From Bradyrhizobium sp. 200 (GTDB lineage: Bacteria > Pseudomonadota > Alphaproteobacteria > Rhizobiales > Xanthobacteraceae): a DNA stretch of 64,000 bases. The DNA lies in the NCBI RefSeq assembly GCF_023100945.1, contig NZ_CP064689.1:930001-994000 (forward strand). Direction: 5' to 3'. The stretch's first letter is position 1; every line of letters begins with the position of its first letter. The position numbers and the translations under genes were made by a program. The notes beneath the pieces were generated by a model, which saw only the letters and a list, made by a program, of their open reading frames with translations, was not told the origin of the DNA and did not search any database. This document shows positions 1-8,923 of the stretch, one piece after another.

Positions 1-159
1 TTCGGTGCGCTCGCCGGAATCCTGACGCCCTTCTTCGAGTCGGCGCTGCGGCAACGGACCGAGCAGTTCGCCAACCTCACCGCCTATGTCGACCGGATGA
101 TGCTGCTCTACTACCCGGAATTCGCCTGGGCGCCGGTGCAGCAGGAGCAGGCCGCCTGA
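1..159 (+). CDS. C-terminal end of a GST-like protein (partial)
   Basis: The reading frame is open from the window edge and ends in TGA at 157-159, giving the last 52 residues of a protein whose beginning lies outside. The residues are helical and aromatic (LTAYVDRMMLLYYPEFAW), and resemble the C-terminal helices of bacterial glutathione S-transferase/metaxin-like proteins, in which an 'NL.AYv.RM...yfPe.' pattern is common. No catalytic part is visible, so the assignment is tentative. It lies on the same strand as the MFS gene, 33 bases upstream of it. Confidence 0.45.
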   Translation, partial: FGALAGILTPFFESALRQRTEQFANLTAYVDRMMLLYYPEFAWAPVQQEQAA

Positions 160-192
160 TCGGGGGCTTCGCTCACAAACGCGACGGCGGCG

Positions 193-1590
193 GTGGAGGG
201 CAGGGGCCGCGTGGGCAACCGCACAACAAACAAAGGCATCGGACAACGGCATTTTTTCCTTGTCACGCTCGCGCTCGGCACCAGCAGCTTTCTGACGCAG
301 TTCGACGTGACGGCGGTCGTGATCGCAATGCCTGCCATCGCGAAGGACCTCGGATTCGGGGTCGCCGGCTTCGCATGGATCATTGACGCCTACAGCCTTG
401 CGTTCACCGGCGCGCTTCTTGCGGCCGGTGCGCTTGCCGATCGCTTCGGCCGCCGGCGGAGCATGTTGGGCGGCAACGCCGTATTCCTGCTTGCTTCAAT
501 CGGATGTGGCATCGCCACGAGCGGGCCGACGCTTTTCGCCGCGCGTGTCCTGCAGGGGGCAGGCGCCGCGTTCATGGTCACTGGCGCACTCGCGCTTGTC
601 GCCGGTGCGTTTCCGAGCGCCGGTCAGCGGACCCGCGCGTTTGGCATCATGGGTGTGATCTCCGGTGTCGCCATGGCTTTGGGCCCGACGCTCGGCAGCT
701 TCCTGGCCTCATGGTTCGGGTGGCGTTGGATCTTCCTCGCCAACATCCCCTTCTGTGTCGCATTGGCGCTGGCTGTGCCACGGCTCGTCGCCGAGACCAA
801 AGATCCCAAGGGGCGGCCGTTAGACCCTGTCGGTGTCGCGTTGCTTACGATGTCGCTTGGCCTGGCGATCGATACGCTTCTGAGGCACGACGCTTCCCTC
901 GTCACGAGAACCGCCTGCCTGGTGGGGAGCGCAACGGGGGCCATGCTTTTTGGTTGGCACCAATGGCGGAGTCCGCATCCACTCCTTGATCCCCGTGTAT
1001 TCGCAACGTCGGCGATGGCCGGGGTCGGCGCGTTGCTGACCGCCATCCAGTTCGGCTACTGGGCTGTGCTGGTATACCTGCCGCTGTTCCTGAATACCGG
1101 GCTTCGCGTGAGCATGGAGGTCGCTGGAGTGGCGCTACTTGCGGCGACCCTGCCGATGCTGCTGGTACCGCCGATCGGCGGGCGCCTTGCGACATATCAC
1201 GGATGGAAGCACCTCTTCACGATTGCTTTTGGTATCATCGCCCTTGGCGACGTATCGCTTGTGATCTCCGCCCTTTCCGAGACTCCCTCGACACGTCTTG
1301 TCGCCACGGTCGTGGGAATGCTCACGATAGGCATCGGTGCCGCACTCGCAAATCCGCAATTGTCGGCTGTCGCGATAGCTCTCGCGCCGCCCGCGCAGGC
1401 GGGCATGGCGTCGGCCGTGATGATGATCGTGCGCCAAGGCGGCTTTGCCATCAGCATCGCGGTCCTGGGGGCCTTGCTTGGCGCCACCGACGACGTGGCG
1501 GCGTTCGCGAAACCCTTCACGCTGGCCGCCTCCGCAGCCTTGCTCGGCATGACAGCCGCCCTGATGCTGCTTCCCTCGAAATCAACGTAA
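193..1590 (+). CDS. MFS transporter, DHA2 (EmrB/QacA-like) family
   Basis: A polytopic inner-membrane protein of about 465 residues, expected to have 14 membrane segments and to export small molecules or drugs by proton antiport. The first helix carries a TQFDVTAVVIAMP stretch like the DHA2 'D...vNvALP' motif. The loop after helix 2 has the MFS motif A (ALADRFGRRR, about residues 80-89), and RVLQGAGAA follows near 118. The start is uncertain: GTG at 193, or GTG at 211, which sits downstream of purine-rich GGAGGG and AGGGG. It has no adjacent membrane-fusion protein gene, so it probably works alone. The substrate cannot be inferred. Confidence 0.85.
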   Translation: MEGRGRVGNRTTNKGIGQRHFFLVTLALGTSSFLTQFDVTAVVIAMPAIAKDLGFGVAGFAWIIDAYSLAFTGALLAAGALADRFGRRRSMLGGNAVFLLASIGCGIATSGPTLFAARVLQGAGAAFMVTGALALVAGAFPSAGQRTRAFGIMGVISGVAMALGPTLGSFLASWFGWRWIFLANIPFCVALALAVPRLVAETKDPKGRPLDPVGVALLTMSLGLAIDTLLRHDASLVTRTACLVGSATGAMLFGWHQWRSPHPLLDPRVFATSAMAGVGALLTAIQFGYWAVLVYLPLFLNTGLRVSMEVAGVALLAATLPMLLVPPIGGRLATYHGWKHLFTIAFGIIALGDVSLVISALSETPSTRLVATVVGMLTIGIGAALANPQLSAVAIALAPPAQAGMASAVMMIVRQGGFAISIAVLGALLGATDDVAAFAKPFTLAASAALLGMTAALMLLPSKST

Positions 1591-1635
1591 CAAACCACAC
1601 GGTGTTGAGCTCTTTCGCTGCTCACCCATCTCGAT

Positions 1636-2256
1636 CTACGCGGACTGGCCCTGCAATGCGGCCAGTTCCGCCTCGAGTTCGGCGATGCGGGCATCGCGCA
1701 CCGCGAGCGCCTGCGCGACGTCAGCGGCGTCGAACCTCTGCGGGATATGCTGCGGGCAATTGGTGTCCCATGCCGCGATCCGAAACAGGATGACCTGCTC
1801 GGGCCGTGCCTTGTAGCCCTGCGGCATCAGCGCTTTGGTCAACGCTGGATCGTCTTCCACCACGCGCGCCTCGCCCCAGATCTTCACGCGTCGGCGGTGG
1901 GTGTAGTCCATCACGAAAATATGCGCCTTCGGATTCTCCGACAGATTGCCGTGCGTGATGTACTGCCGGTTGCCGCTGTAATCGGCGAACGCGATGGTGT
2001 TCTTGTCGAGAATCTTGACAAAACCCTTCGGCCCGCCGCGGTGCTGGATATAGGGCTGGCCGTCCGCTGCAGCCGTTGCGAGATAGAAGCTGCTGGTCTC
2101 GGCGAGGAAGCCGGCGAGATTTTCGTCGATCTCGGTCCGCCAGCCGCCGCGCTCCTCGACATGGGCATAGGCTTCGCGCGAGCCCTTGCGGGTCTGGATC
2201 GCCTTCACCGCCGGGGTAAAGGCGACATCGCTGGAATAGGTTTGAACGTCAGACAT
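1636..2256 (-). CDS. Pyridoxamine 5'-phosphate oxidase-family flavoprotein
   Basis: A 206-residue protein with the FMN-binding split-barrel of the PNPOx-like superfamily (about residues 45-150). Visible elements are FYLATAAADGQPYIQHRGG and a RRRVKIWGEARVV strand typical of the family. The C-terminus is a short heptad-like helix (ARIAELEAELAAL), perhaps for dimerisation. Such proteins are cytosolic and bind FMN or F420; this one is not the vitamin B6 biosynthetic PdxH but a general-stress-like paralogue. It is divergent from the LysR gene across about 120 bp, which makes it a plausible target of that regulator. The substrate is unknown. Confidence 0.85.
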   Translation of the reverse strand: MSDVQTYSSDVAFTPAVKAIQTRKGSREAYAHVEERGGWRTEIDENLAGFLAETSSFYLATAAADGQPYIQHRGGPKGFVKILDKNTIAFADYSGNRQYITHGNLSENPKAHIFVMDYTHRRRVKIWGEARVVEDDPALTKALMPQGYKARPEQVILFRIAAWDTNCPQHIPQRFDAADVAQALAVRDARIAELEAELAALQGQSA

Positions 2257-2335
2257 CTGAGCCTCCGGTTATGGGGCGCCAAAACGGTCGTCCTTTCCTG
2301 CCAAGATGGACGTTTCCATAAGTAAAACAATCTCG

Positions 2336-2354
2336 ATGGTTGACACTTCACCAT
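2336..2354. promoter_or_regulatory. Candidate LysR box and promoter
   Basis: An inverted repeat ATGGT-N9-ACCAT lies in the PNPOx/LysR intergenic space. It contains TTGACA at 2340-2345, with a weak -10 (TGCAAT at 2364-2369, 18-bp spacer), so transcription would begin almost at the LysR ATG (2376). LysR-type sites often have a T-N11-A core and overlap their own promoter, which fits autoregulation. The dyad is visible; its function is inferred. Confidence 0.4.
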
Positions 2355-2375
2355 TGCAGGATATGCAATAGTTCG

Positions 2376-3269
2376 ATGGACCGGATCGATGCCATGCAGG
2401 CCTTTGTCGCGGTGGCCGATCTGCGGGGCTTTGCCCCCGCGGCGCGCAAGCTTGGCCTGTCGCCTTCGGGCGTCACGCGGCTGATTGCGGCGCTGGAGGA
2501 TCGTCTTGGCGCGCGATTGTTGCAACGAACCACGCGGCAGGTGACGCTGACCGACGCCGGCTCGCGCTACCTGGAGCGGGCGCGGCGGATTTTGGCCGAT
2601 ATCGGGGAGGCCGAGGACGCCATCGAGGGCGAGCGCACGCGGCCGGAGGGGCAACTCGTCATCTCGGCGCCGGTCGGGTTCGGCCGGCTGCATGTCAGCG
2701 GAATCGTGACCGCCTACCTGAAGCGCTATCCCAACGTCGGCGTCGACCTCCGCTTGTCGGACCGCATGGTCAACCTCGTCGAGGACGGTGTCGATCTCGC
2801 CGTCCGGATCGGCCATCTGCCCGACTCGACGCTGGTGGCGCGCCATGTCGGCGAGATGCGGCGGATCGTGGTGGCCTCGCCCGGATATCTCAGAGCGCGC
2901 GGTGAGCCGAAGCGACCGCGGGAGATTTCTTCGCATGAGACGATTCAGTTCGGCGCCATGACAGCGGCGCTCGACTGGCGCTTCGTCGAGGACGGCCGCG
3001 AGATCCGCGTTGCCAGCACACCGCGCTTCGCCACCAACAGTTCCGACGCCGCGATCCAGTATGCGGAGGCGGATGGCGGGCTGACGCGGGTGATGGCCTA
3101 TCAGGCCGCCGAATCGCTTAAAGCGGGGCGGCTCAGGATCGTATTGGCGCCGTTCGAACAGCCGGCGATGCCGATCCAGATCGTCTATCCGACGTCGCGG
3201 CTATTGTCGGCCAAGGTGCGCACCTTCGTCGATCTCGTGACCGAGATGGCCGACTGGCATTTCGGCTAG
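2376..3269 (+). CDS. LysR-family transcriptional regulator
   Basis: A 297-residue LysR-type regulator. The winged helix-turn-helix occupies residues 1-60 (MDRIDAMQAFVAVADLRGF, then ARKLGLSPSGVTRLIAALE), and an effector-binding domain follows from about residue 90. The frame extends upstream to 2340, but the ATG at 2376 gives the normal family N-terminus and so was chosen. It is divergent from the PNPOx-like gene and convergent with the thioesterase: the two stop regions share bases 3266-3269. The inducer is not recognisable. It belongs to the large AaeR/DmlR-like group judging from the 'MDRIDAMQ' opening. Confidence 0.9.
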   Translation: MDRIDAMQAFVAVADLRGFAPAARKLGLSPSGVTRLIAALEDRLGARLLQRTTRQVTLTDAGSRYLERARRILADIGEAEDAIEGERTRPEGQLVISAPVGFGRLHVSGIVTAYLKRYPNVGVDLRLSDRMVNLVEDGVDLAVRIGHLPDSTLVARHVGEMRRIVVASPGYLRARGEPKRPREISSHETIQFGAMTAALDWRFVEDGREIRVASTPRFATNSSDAAIQYAEADGGLTRVMAYQAAESLKAGRLRIVLAPFEQPAMPIQIVYPTSRLLSAKVRTFVDLVTEMADWHFG

Positions 3270-3694
3270 GATATCTGTTCTTTTTTCGGTACCACGCGAA
3301 ACGTCGCGTTCGCCCGCGCGATCACGACGCCGTCGGCCTTGATGAGACTTTGCGCAAAGCAGATCGTCTTGCCGGTCTTGACGACGTCGCTCTCGATCGC
3401 GAGCCATTGCCCGACCTCGGCGGTGCCGACGAAATCGACCGCGAGCCCGATCGTCACCAGCGAGGACACCCCGCCCATCACATGGGCGCAGCTATGGCCC
3501 ATGGCGGCGTCGGCAAGCGCTGCAATCAGCCCGCCATGGATCAGACCGCGGCCATTGGTGTGCGGTTTTGCAAGACGCAGCCCGATGATCACGGCCTTGT
3601 CGGTTTGTTTCGAATAGAGCGGCTCCCAGGGATCGGTAAGTGGGCTCCTGCGGGTACGGCGTTCAAAACCTTCGGGAATGTCGGTGCTGGTCAT
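3266..3694 (-). CDS. PaaI-family hotdog thioesterase
   Basis: A 142-residue hotdog-fold protein of the PaaI/YdiI type, which hydrolyses acyl- or aryl-CoA thioesters in the cytosol. The family signature is seen in GRGLIHGGLIAALADAAMG, the HGG-containing loop on the central helix, followed by SLVTIGLAVDFVG. An in-frame TTG lies six bases upstream at 3698; the ATG at 3694 is preferred. It lies 241 bp downstream of pobA on the same strand, separated by a hairpin-forming repeat. A role in CoA recycling for the neighbouring aromatic pathway is possible but unproven. Confidence 0.85.
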   Translation of the reverse strand: MTSTDIPEGFERRTRRSPLTDPWEPLYSKQTDKAVIIGLRLAKPHTNGRGLIHGGLIAALADAAMGHSCAHVMGGVSSLVTIGLAVDFVGTAEVGQWLAIESDVVKTGKTICFAQSLIKADGVVIARANATFRVVPKKEQIS

Positions 3695-3839
3695 GTGCAA
3701 CTCGCGTCGTGACGATATCTGCCGTCATTGAACGCAAAGCGCCCCGCGAAGTCACCGCCTACAAAGTTTTAAACGGGATTTCGACGGATGTTTGAATGGG
3801 CGCCGTGACTGCTACCGCCGCGTCACTGCGAGCGAAGCG

Positions 3840-3928
3840 GTAGCCCGGATGGAGCGAAGCGCAATCCGGGAAAACGATGCCCAAACGGCGGACAGGCCCC
3901 GGATTTCGCTTCGCTCCATCCGGGCTAC
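3840..3928. repeat. Intergenic inverted repeat (21-bp perfect arms)
   Basis: Arms 3840-3860 and 3908-3928 are perfect reverse complements (GTAGCCCGGATGGAGCGAAG and one more base), and the pairing continues imperfectly inward. The element lies just after the pobA stop and could act as a bidirectional hairpin/terminator or protect the 3' end of the transcript. Palindromes of this wording are, from memory, common between Bradyrhizobium genes. Confidence 0.75.
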
Positions 3929-3935
3929 GATCAAT

Positions 3936-5123
<1,188 letters not shown>

Positions 5124-5171
5124 TTATAGATTAGGGGTCCGCGGGTAGCGGTCCCCGGACTTGCAGTGGTA

Positions 5172-5186
5172 GTTATATCATATAAC
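5172..5186. promoter_or_regulatory. Palindromic operator GTTATAT-C-ATATAAC
   Basis: A perfect 15-bp palindrome with 7-bp arms in the pobA/TRAP divergent region, 66 bp from the pobA start and 187 bp from the TRAP receptor start. Its outer half-sites and length are identical to the palindrome at 8881-8895 in the couA promoter. Similar degenerate copies lie beside the MarR gene. The likely ligand is the MarR (CouR-like) protein encoded at 21321, by inference. Confidence 0.6.
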
Positions 5187-5373
5187 GGTTTTGGCAAAGG
5201 ACATTGGCGCAAAACAATGCGGTGCACTTCGCGGCAGTGCACCTATAGCAAACAGGGGAGAGCAGGCGCGGCGGCTTAAATGACCGCCTTGAAAACACCG
5301 GCGACCTAGATAACATGTTAACTAACAACATCGGGCATCGAAAAGAGCCCACGTGCCAAGGGAGAGAATGTCG

Positions 5374-6390
5374 ATGAGGAAAACATTTCTGGCGCTGCTG
5401 CTGGCCGCCAGCGTGACGCCTGCGGTGGCGCAGGAGAAGAATATCGACCTGAAGATTTCGCACTGGGTGCCGGCTTCGCATCCGCTGCAGAAGTCGCTGG
5501 AAGACTGGGCGGCCGCGGTCGAGAAGGATTCCGGCGGAAGCATCAAGTCAAAAGTGTTTCCGGCTCAGCAGCTCGGCAAGGCGTTCGATCATTACGACAT
5601 GGCGCGCGACGGCATCGCCGACGTCACCTACGTCAATCCCGGCTATCAGCCCGGCCGCTTCCCGATCATCGGCGCGGGCGAGCTGCCGTTCCTGATGTCG
5701 GACGCCAGGGGCGGCTCGATGGCGCTGGACGAATGGTACCGCAAATACGCCGACAAGGAGATGAAGGACGTCAAGTTCTGTCTCGCCTTCATCCATTCGC
5801 CGTCGTCGTTCCACTCGCGCACCAAGAAGATCGTGGTGCCTGACGACGTCAAGGGCATGAAGATCCGCCCGGCGCACGCCACCATGGCCAACTTCGTCAC
5901 GTCGCTCGGCGGCACCAATGTGCAATCCTCGGCGCCGGAAGTGCGCGACATCATCGAACGCGGCGTCGCCGACGCGGTCACCTTCCCCTGGGGCTCGCTG
6001 CTTCTGTTCGGCATCGACAAGGTGACGAAGTACGACATGGACGCGCCGCTCTACGTCACGACCTTCGCCTTCGTCATTAACAAGGACAAGTACAACCAGA
6101 TGTCCGACAAGCAGAAGAAGGCGATCGACAACAATTGCAACACCGAGGCTGCCGGCCGTGTCGGCGAGTACTGGGGCAAGATGGAAGATGCCGGTATCGC
6201 CAAGATCAAGGCGGACACCAGCCACGAGGTCTACAAGCTTACGCCCGAGCAGATCGCGCTATGGAAGAAGGCTTCCGAACCGCTGACCAAGACCTGGGGC
6301 GACGGCGTCAAGAAGAACGGTGTCGATCCCGATCCGGCGATGGCGGAGCTGCGCGCGGCGCTGAAGAAACACAATGCGCTCGCGGAATAG
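5374..6390 (+). CDS. tarP: TRAP transporter solute-binding protein (DctP/TarP-like)
   Basis: A periplasmic receptor of a TRAP (tripartite ATP-independent) transporter, about 338 residues. The signal peptide MRKTFLALLLAASVTPAVAQ ends in an AQ cleavage site. The mature protein has the DctP fold, with the conserved arginine region GMKIRPAHATMANF that pins the substrate carboxylate. ATG 5374 was chosen because AAGGGAGAG ends seven bases upstream; GTG 5353 and ATG 5368 are in frame. It precedes the small and large membrane subunits. In R. palustris the syntenic TarPQM system takes up p-coumarate and related aromatic acids (recalled), so a hydroxycinnamate substrate is likely here. Confidence 0.9.
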   Translation: MRKTFLALLLAASVTPAVAQEKNIDLKISHWVPASHPLQKSLEDWAAAVEKDSGGSIKSKVFPAQQLGKAFDHYDMARDGIADVTYVNPGYQPGRFPIIGAGELPFLMSDARGGSMALDEWYRKYADKEMKDVKFCLAFIHSPSSFHSRTKKIVVPDDVKGMKIRPAHATMANFVTSLGGTNVQSSAPEVRDIIERGVADAVTFPWGSLLLFGIDKVTKYDMDAPLYVTTFAFVINKDKYNQMSDKQKKAIDNNCNTEAAGRVGEYWGKMEDAGIAKIKADTSHEVYKLTPEQIALWKKASEPLTKTWGDGVKKNGVDPDPAMAELRAALKKHNALAE

Positions 6391-6447
6391 CCTGATCCCG
6401 TAACCCCGGCGCGGCGGGACCTCCGCCGCGCCTTTTCCTTACCCCAA

Positions 6448-6497
6448 GAGCATGATCCGGAAAAGTGGATACCGGTTTTCCGAAGAAGATCATGCTC
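6448..6497. repeat. Palindromic repeat between TRAP receptor and membrane genes
   Basis: GAGCATGATC (6448-6457) is mirrored by GATCATGCTC (6488-6497), with a nested CCGGAAAA/TTTTCCG stem. The wording is that of a palindromic element frequent in Rhizobiales intergenic DNA (from memory; RIME-like). Here it sits inside the tarP-tarQ gap, where it could lower expression of the membrane subunits relative to the receptor. Confidence 0.7.
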
Positions 6498-6528
6498 AAA
6501 CAACAATAGTCAGCCTCTCGGAGCCGCC

Positions 6529-7041
6529 ATGAGTCGCGCGTGGATGGACCGGTTCATCGACACGATCGAATGGATCGCAGCCGCCTTTGTCGGCATCGTG
6601 GCGCTGAACATTTTCCTGGCCGTGATCCTGCGCAACACGCTCAGCTACAACATTCCGGACTCGTTCGATATCGGTCGCATGCTGCTCGGCATTCTGATCT
6701 TCTGGGGCATCGCCGCCACCAGCTATCGCGGCGGCCATATCACCGTCGATCTGGTCTGGGCCAATGTCGGCCCGAAATACAAGCGCATGATCGACGTGTT
6801 CGCCACGCTGGTGCTGCTGTTCGTGGTGTCCGTGCAGACCTGGACGCTGTTCGACAAGGTGCGCGGCACCTACAACGACAATGTGCTCACCTTCGACATG
6901 CACATGCCGACCTGGCCGTTCTTTGCCGTTGCCTGGGCCGGGGATGGCGCTGCGGTGCTGCTAATCGCGATCCGCACCTATCGCCTGATCTTCCATCCGG
7001 AAGAGATGCAGGAAGAACCCAAGATCAAGGCCGTGGAGTAG
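6529..7041 (+). CDS. tarQ: TRAP transporter small membrane subunit (DctQ-like)
   Basis: A 170-residue inner-membrane protein with about four hydrophobic helices, the size and pattern of DctQ subunits. Helix 1 is IEWIAAAFVGIVALNIFLAV; a second region reads MLLGILIFWGIAATSYRGGHI with the conserved 'y.rGgHi.vd' element of the family. It links the receptor to the large permease. The large-subunit gene starts three bases after its stop, indicating translational coupling. The C-terminus is charged and cytoplasmic (EEMQEEPKIKAVE). Confidence 0.92.
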   Translation: MSRAWMDRFIDTIEWIAAAFVGIVALNIFLAVILRNTLSYNIPDSFDIGRMLLGILIFWGIAATSYRGGHITVDLVWANVGPKYKRMIDVFATLVLLFVVSVQTWTLFDKVRGTYNDNVLTFDMHMPTWPFFAVAWAGDGAAVLLIAIRTYRLIFHPEEMQEEPKIKAVE

Positions 7042-7044
7042 GCG

Positions 7045-8364
7045 ATGAGCACAGACGCGGTCGCCGTCCTCGGATTTGTCGCGCTGTTTGCGCTGATGCT
7101 GCTGCGCGTGCCCGTGGGCATGGCGATGGGCCTCGTCGGTGTCTGCGGTTTTGGTTACCTCGTCGGCTTCACGCCGGCACTGAAACTGGTCGGCCAGACC
7201 TCGATGCGCACGGTGACCGATTATACCTTCGGCGTCATCCCGATGTTCCTGCTGATGGGCACCTTCGTCAGCAATTCCGGCATGAGCCGCGAACTGTTCC
7301 GCGCCGCCAACGGCTTTGTCGGTCATCTGCGCGGCGGGCTCGGCATCGCCACCGTCGGCGCCTGCGGCGGCTTTGCCGCGATCTGCGGCTCGTCGGTCGC
7401 GACCGCCGCAACCTTCTCGGCCGTGGCCTATCCGGAAATGCGCCGCTTCGGCTATCCGCAATCCTTCGCCACCGGCGTGATCGCGGCCGGCGGCACGCTG
7501 GGCGCCATGCTGCCGCCGTCCACGGTGCTTGCGGTCTACGGCATCATCACCGAGCAGGACATCGGAAAGCTGTTCATCGCCGGCATCATTCCGGGTCTGC
7601 TCGCGATGACCATGTACATGCTCACCATCGCACTGATCGGCTGGTTCAGGCCTGACTTCCTGCCGAGGGGCACGCCGATCCCGTGGCGCAAGCGCTTTGC
7701 GGGTCTGAAGAGCATCTGGGCCCCGGTACTGCTGTTCATCTTCGTCATTGGCGGACTTTACGGCTTGCCGTTTCTGCCGCGCTTTACGCCGACCGAGGCC
7801 GGCGGCGTTGGCGCCACCGGCGCGTTCCTGATCGGCCTGCTCACCGGACGGCTGAACAAGGAAAAGATCCTCGCGTCGCTCCTGCAAGCCACCCGCACGG
7901 CGGCCGCCGTCTTCACCGTGCTGATCGGCGCGCTAATCTTCGGCTATTTTCTGACGGTGACGCAGACCCCGCAGAAGGTCACGGAACTTCTCACCGGCCT
8001 TGGGCTCGGTCCCTATGGCATTCTTGCTCTCATCATGGTGATGTATCTGGTGCTGGGCTGCCTGATGGACGCCATGGCCATGATCATCCTCACCGTGCCG
8101 ATTATCTTCCCGGTCATCATCCATCTCGGCTTCGACCCGATCTGGTTCGGCATCATCATCGTCATGACGGTCGAACTCGGCCTGATCCATCCGCCCGTCG
8201 GCATGAACGTCTTTGTCATCAAGAGCGTGGTGAAAGACGTGTCATTCTCGACGATCTTCCGCGGCGTGATCCCGTTCGTCGTGACCGACCTGATCCGGCT
8301 GGTGATCCTGATCGCATTTCCGATGCTGGCACTTTGGTTGCCGACCCGCATGATGGCTCACTAG
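7045..8364 (+). CDS. tarM: TRAP transporter large permease (DctM-like)
   Basis: The 439-residue translocation subunit of the TRAP system, an ion-coupled secondary transporter with about 12 membrane helices. Recognisable DctM features are the opening LLRVPVGMAMGLVG, GAMLPPSTVLAVYG in the first repeat, and LGLIHPPVGMNVFVIKS in the second. Together with the receptor and DctQ it should drive high-affinity uptake of an aromatic acid using an ion gradient. The DUF3237 gene begins two bases after the stop, so all four genes form one transcription unit. Confidence 0.95.
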   Translation: MSTDAVAVLGFVALFALMLLRVPVGMAMGLVGVCGFGYLVGFTPALKLVGQTSMRTVTDYTFGVIPMFLLMGTFVSNSGMSRELFRAANGFVGHLRGGLGIATVGACGGFAAICGSSVATAATFSAVAYPEMRRFGYPQSFATGVIAAGGTLGAMLPPSTVLAVYGIITEQDIGKLFIAGIIPGLLAMTMYMLTIALIGWFRPDFLPRGTPIPWRKRFAGLKSIWAPVLLFIFVIGGLYGLPFLPRFTPTEAGGVGATGAFLIGLLTGRLNKEKILASLLQATRTAAAVFTVLIGALIFGYFLTVTQTPQKVTELLTGLGLGPYGILALIMVMYLVLGCLMDAMAMIILTVPIIFPVIIHLGFDPIWFGIIIVMTVELGLIHPPVGMNVFVIKSVVKDVSFSTIFRGVIPFVVTDLIRLVILIAFPMLALWLPTRMMAH

Positions 8365-8366
8365 CC

Positions 8367-8828
8367 ATGGCGCCGCTGCTCGAGACCCGATACGTCTTCA
8401 CTATCACTGCCCGGATCGGCGAGGTGACATCCGCGGGCGAGATCGGCACTGGCGTGCGCCGGATCATCCCGATCATCGGCGGCGAGGTGAAAGGCGAGGG
8501 CATCAGCGGCAAGGTCTGCGCGTTCGGCGCGGACTTCCAGATCATCCGGCCCAACGAACTGATCGAACTCGAGGCGAAATACGCCTTCGAGACCGATGAC
8601 GGCGCGGTGGTCTATGTCGAGAACAAGGGCCTGCGCTTCGGCCCGGTCGACCTGCTGCAGAAGCTGAAACGCGGCGAGCCAGTGGATCCCAAGCTGATCT
8701 ATTTCCGCACCGTGCCGAAATTCGAGACCGGGGCCGCAAAGTACCGCTGGCTTATGGAGAGTCTGTTCATCGGCTCCGCCGCCCGCCACGCCGACCGCGT
8801 CGTCATCGACGTGCATCAGGTGCTGTGA
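8367..8828 (+). CDS. DUF3237 (UPF0311) family protein
   Basis: A 153-residue soluble protein of the DUF3237/UPF0311 family, whose biochemical function I do not know. The opening PLLETRYVFTITARIGE and the later FRTVPKFETGAAKYRWL are typical of the family, which forms a small beta-barrel. No signal peptide or obvious catalytic motif is seen. It is the last gene of the TRAP operon and sits directly before the couA promoter. From memory, R. palustris also has a UPF0311 protein at this place (RPA1785), so the position is conserved. A role in handling hydroxycinnamates or their CoA/aldehyde intermediates is inference from context only. Confidence 0.88.
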   Translation: MAPLLETRYVFTITARIGEVTSAGEIGTGVRRIIPIIGGEVKGEGISGKVCAFGADFQIIRPNELIELEAKYAFETDDGAVVYVENKGLRFGPVDLLQKLKRGEPVDPKLIYFRTVPKFETGAAKYRWLMESLFIGSAARHADRVVIDVHQVL

Positions 8829-8831
8829 TGC

Positions 8832-8852
8832 TTACCCTCCAGGGGAGGGTAA
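8832..8852 (+). terminator. Hairpin after the TRAP/DUF3237 operon
   Basis: TTACCCTCC (8832-8840) and GGAGGGTAA (8844-8852) form a perfect 9-bp stem with an AGG loop, four bases after the DUF3237 stop. There is no good T-tract, so it may be a weak terminator or a 3'-end stabiliser. It separates the transporter operon from the couA promoter. Confidence 0.55.
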
Positions 8853-8862
8853 ACTTCCCTCA

Positions 8863-8895
8863 TTGACTCCTCCCAAAATCGTTATAAAATATAAC
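8863..8895 (+). promoter_or_regulatory. couA promoter with embedded palindromic operator
   Basis: TTGACT (8863-8868) and TAAAAT (8885-8890) are separated by 16 bp, each one mismatch from the sigma-70 consensus. The palindrome GTTATA-AAA-TATAAC (8881-8895) covers the -10 box, so a bound repressor would block RNA polymerase. The half-sites equal those at 5172-5186. Transcription should start near 8897, giving a leader of about 27 nt with AGGAA at 8906-8910. Confidence 0.65.
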
Positions 8896-8923
8896 TATTC
8901 TGCACAGGAAATAATACACGCCC

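Noticed and set aside
5311..5327. TAACATGTTA and TGTTA-AC-TAACA dyads upstream of tarP
   Set aside because: Visible, but short, overlapping and not repeated at other promoters of the cluster, so not claimed as an operator.
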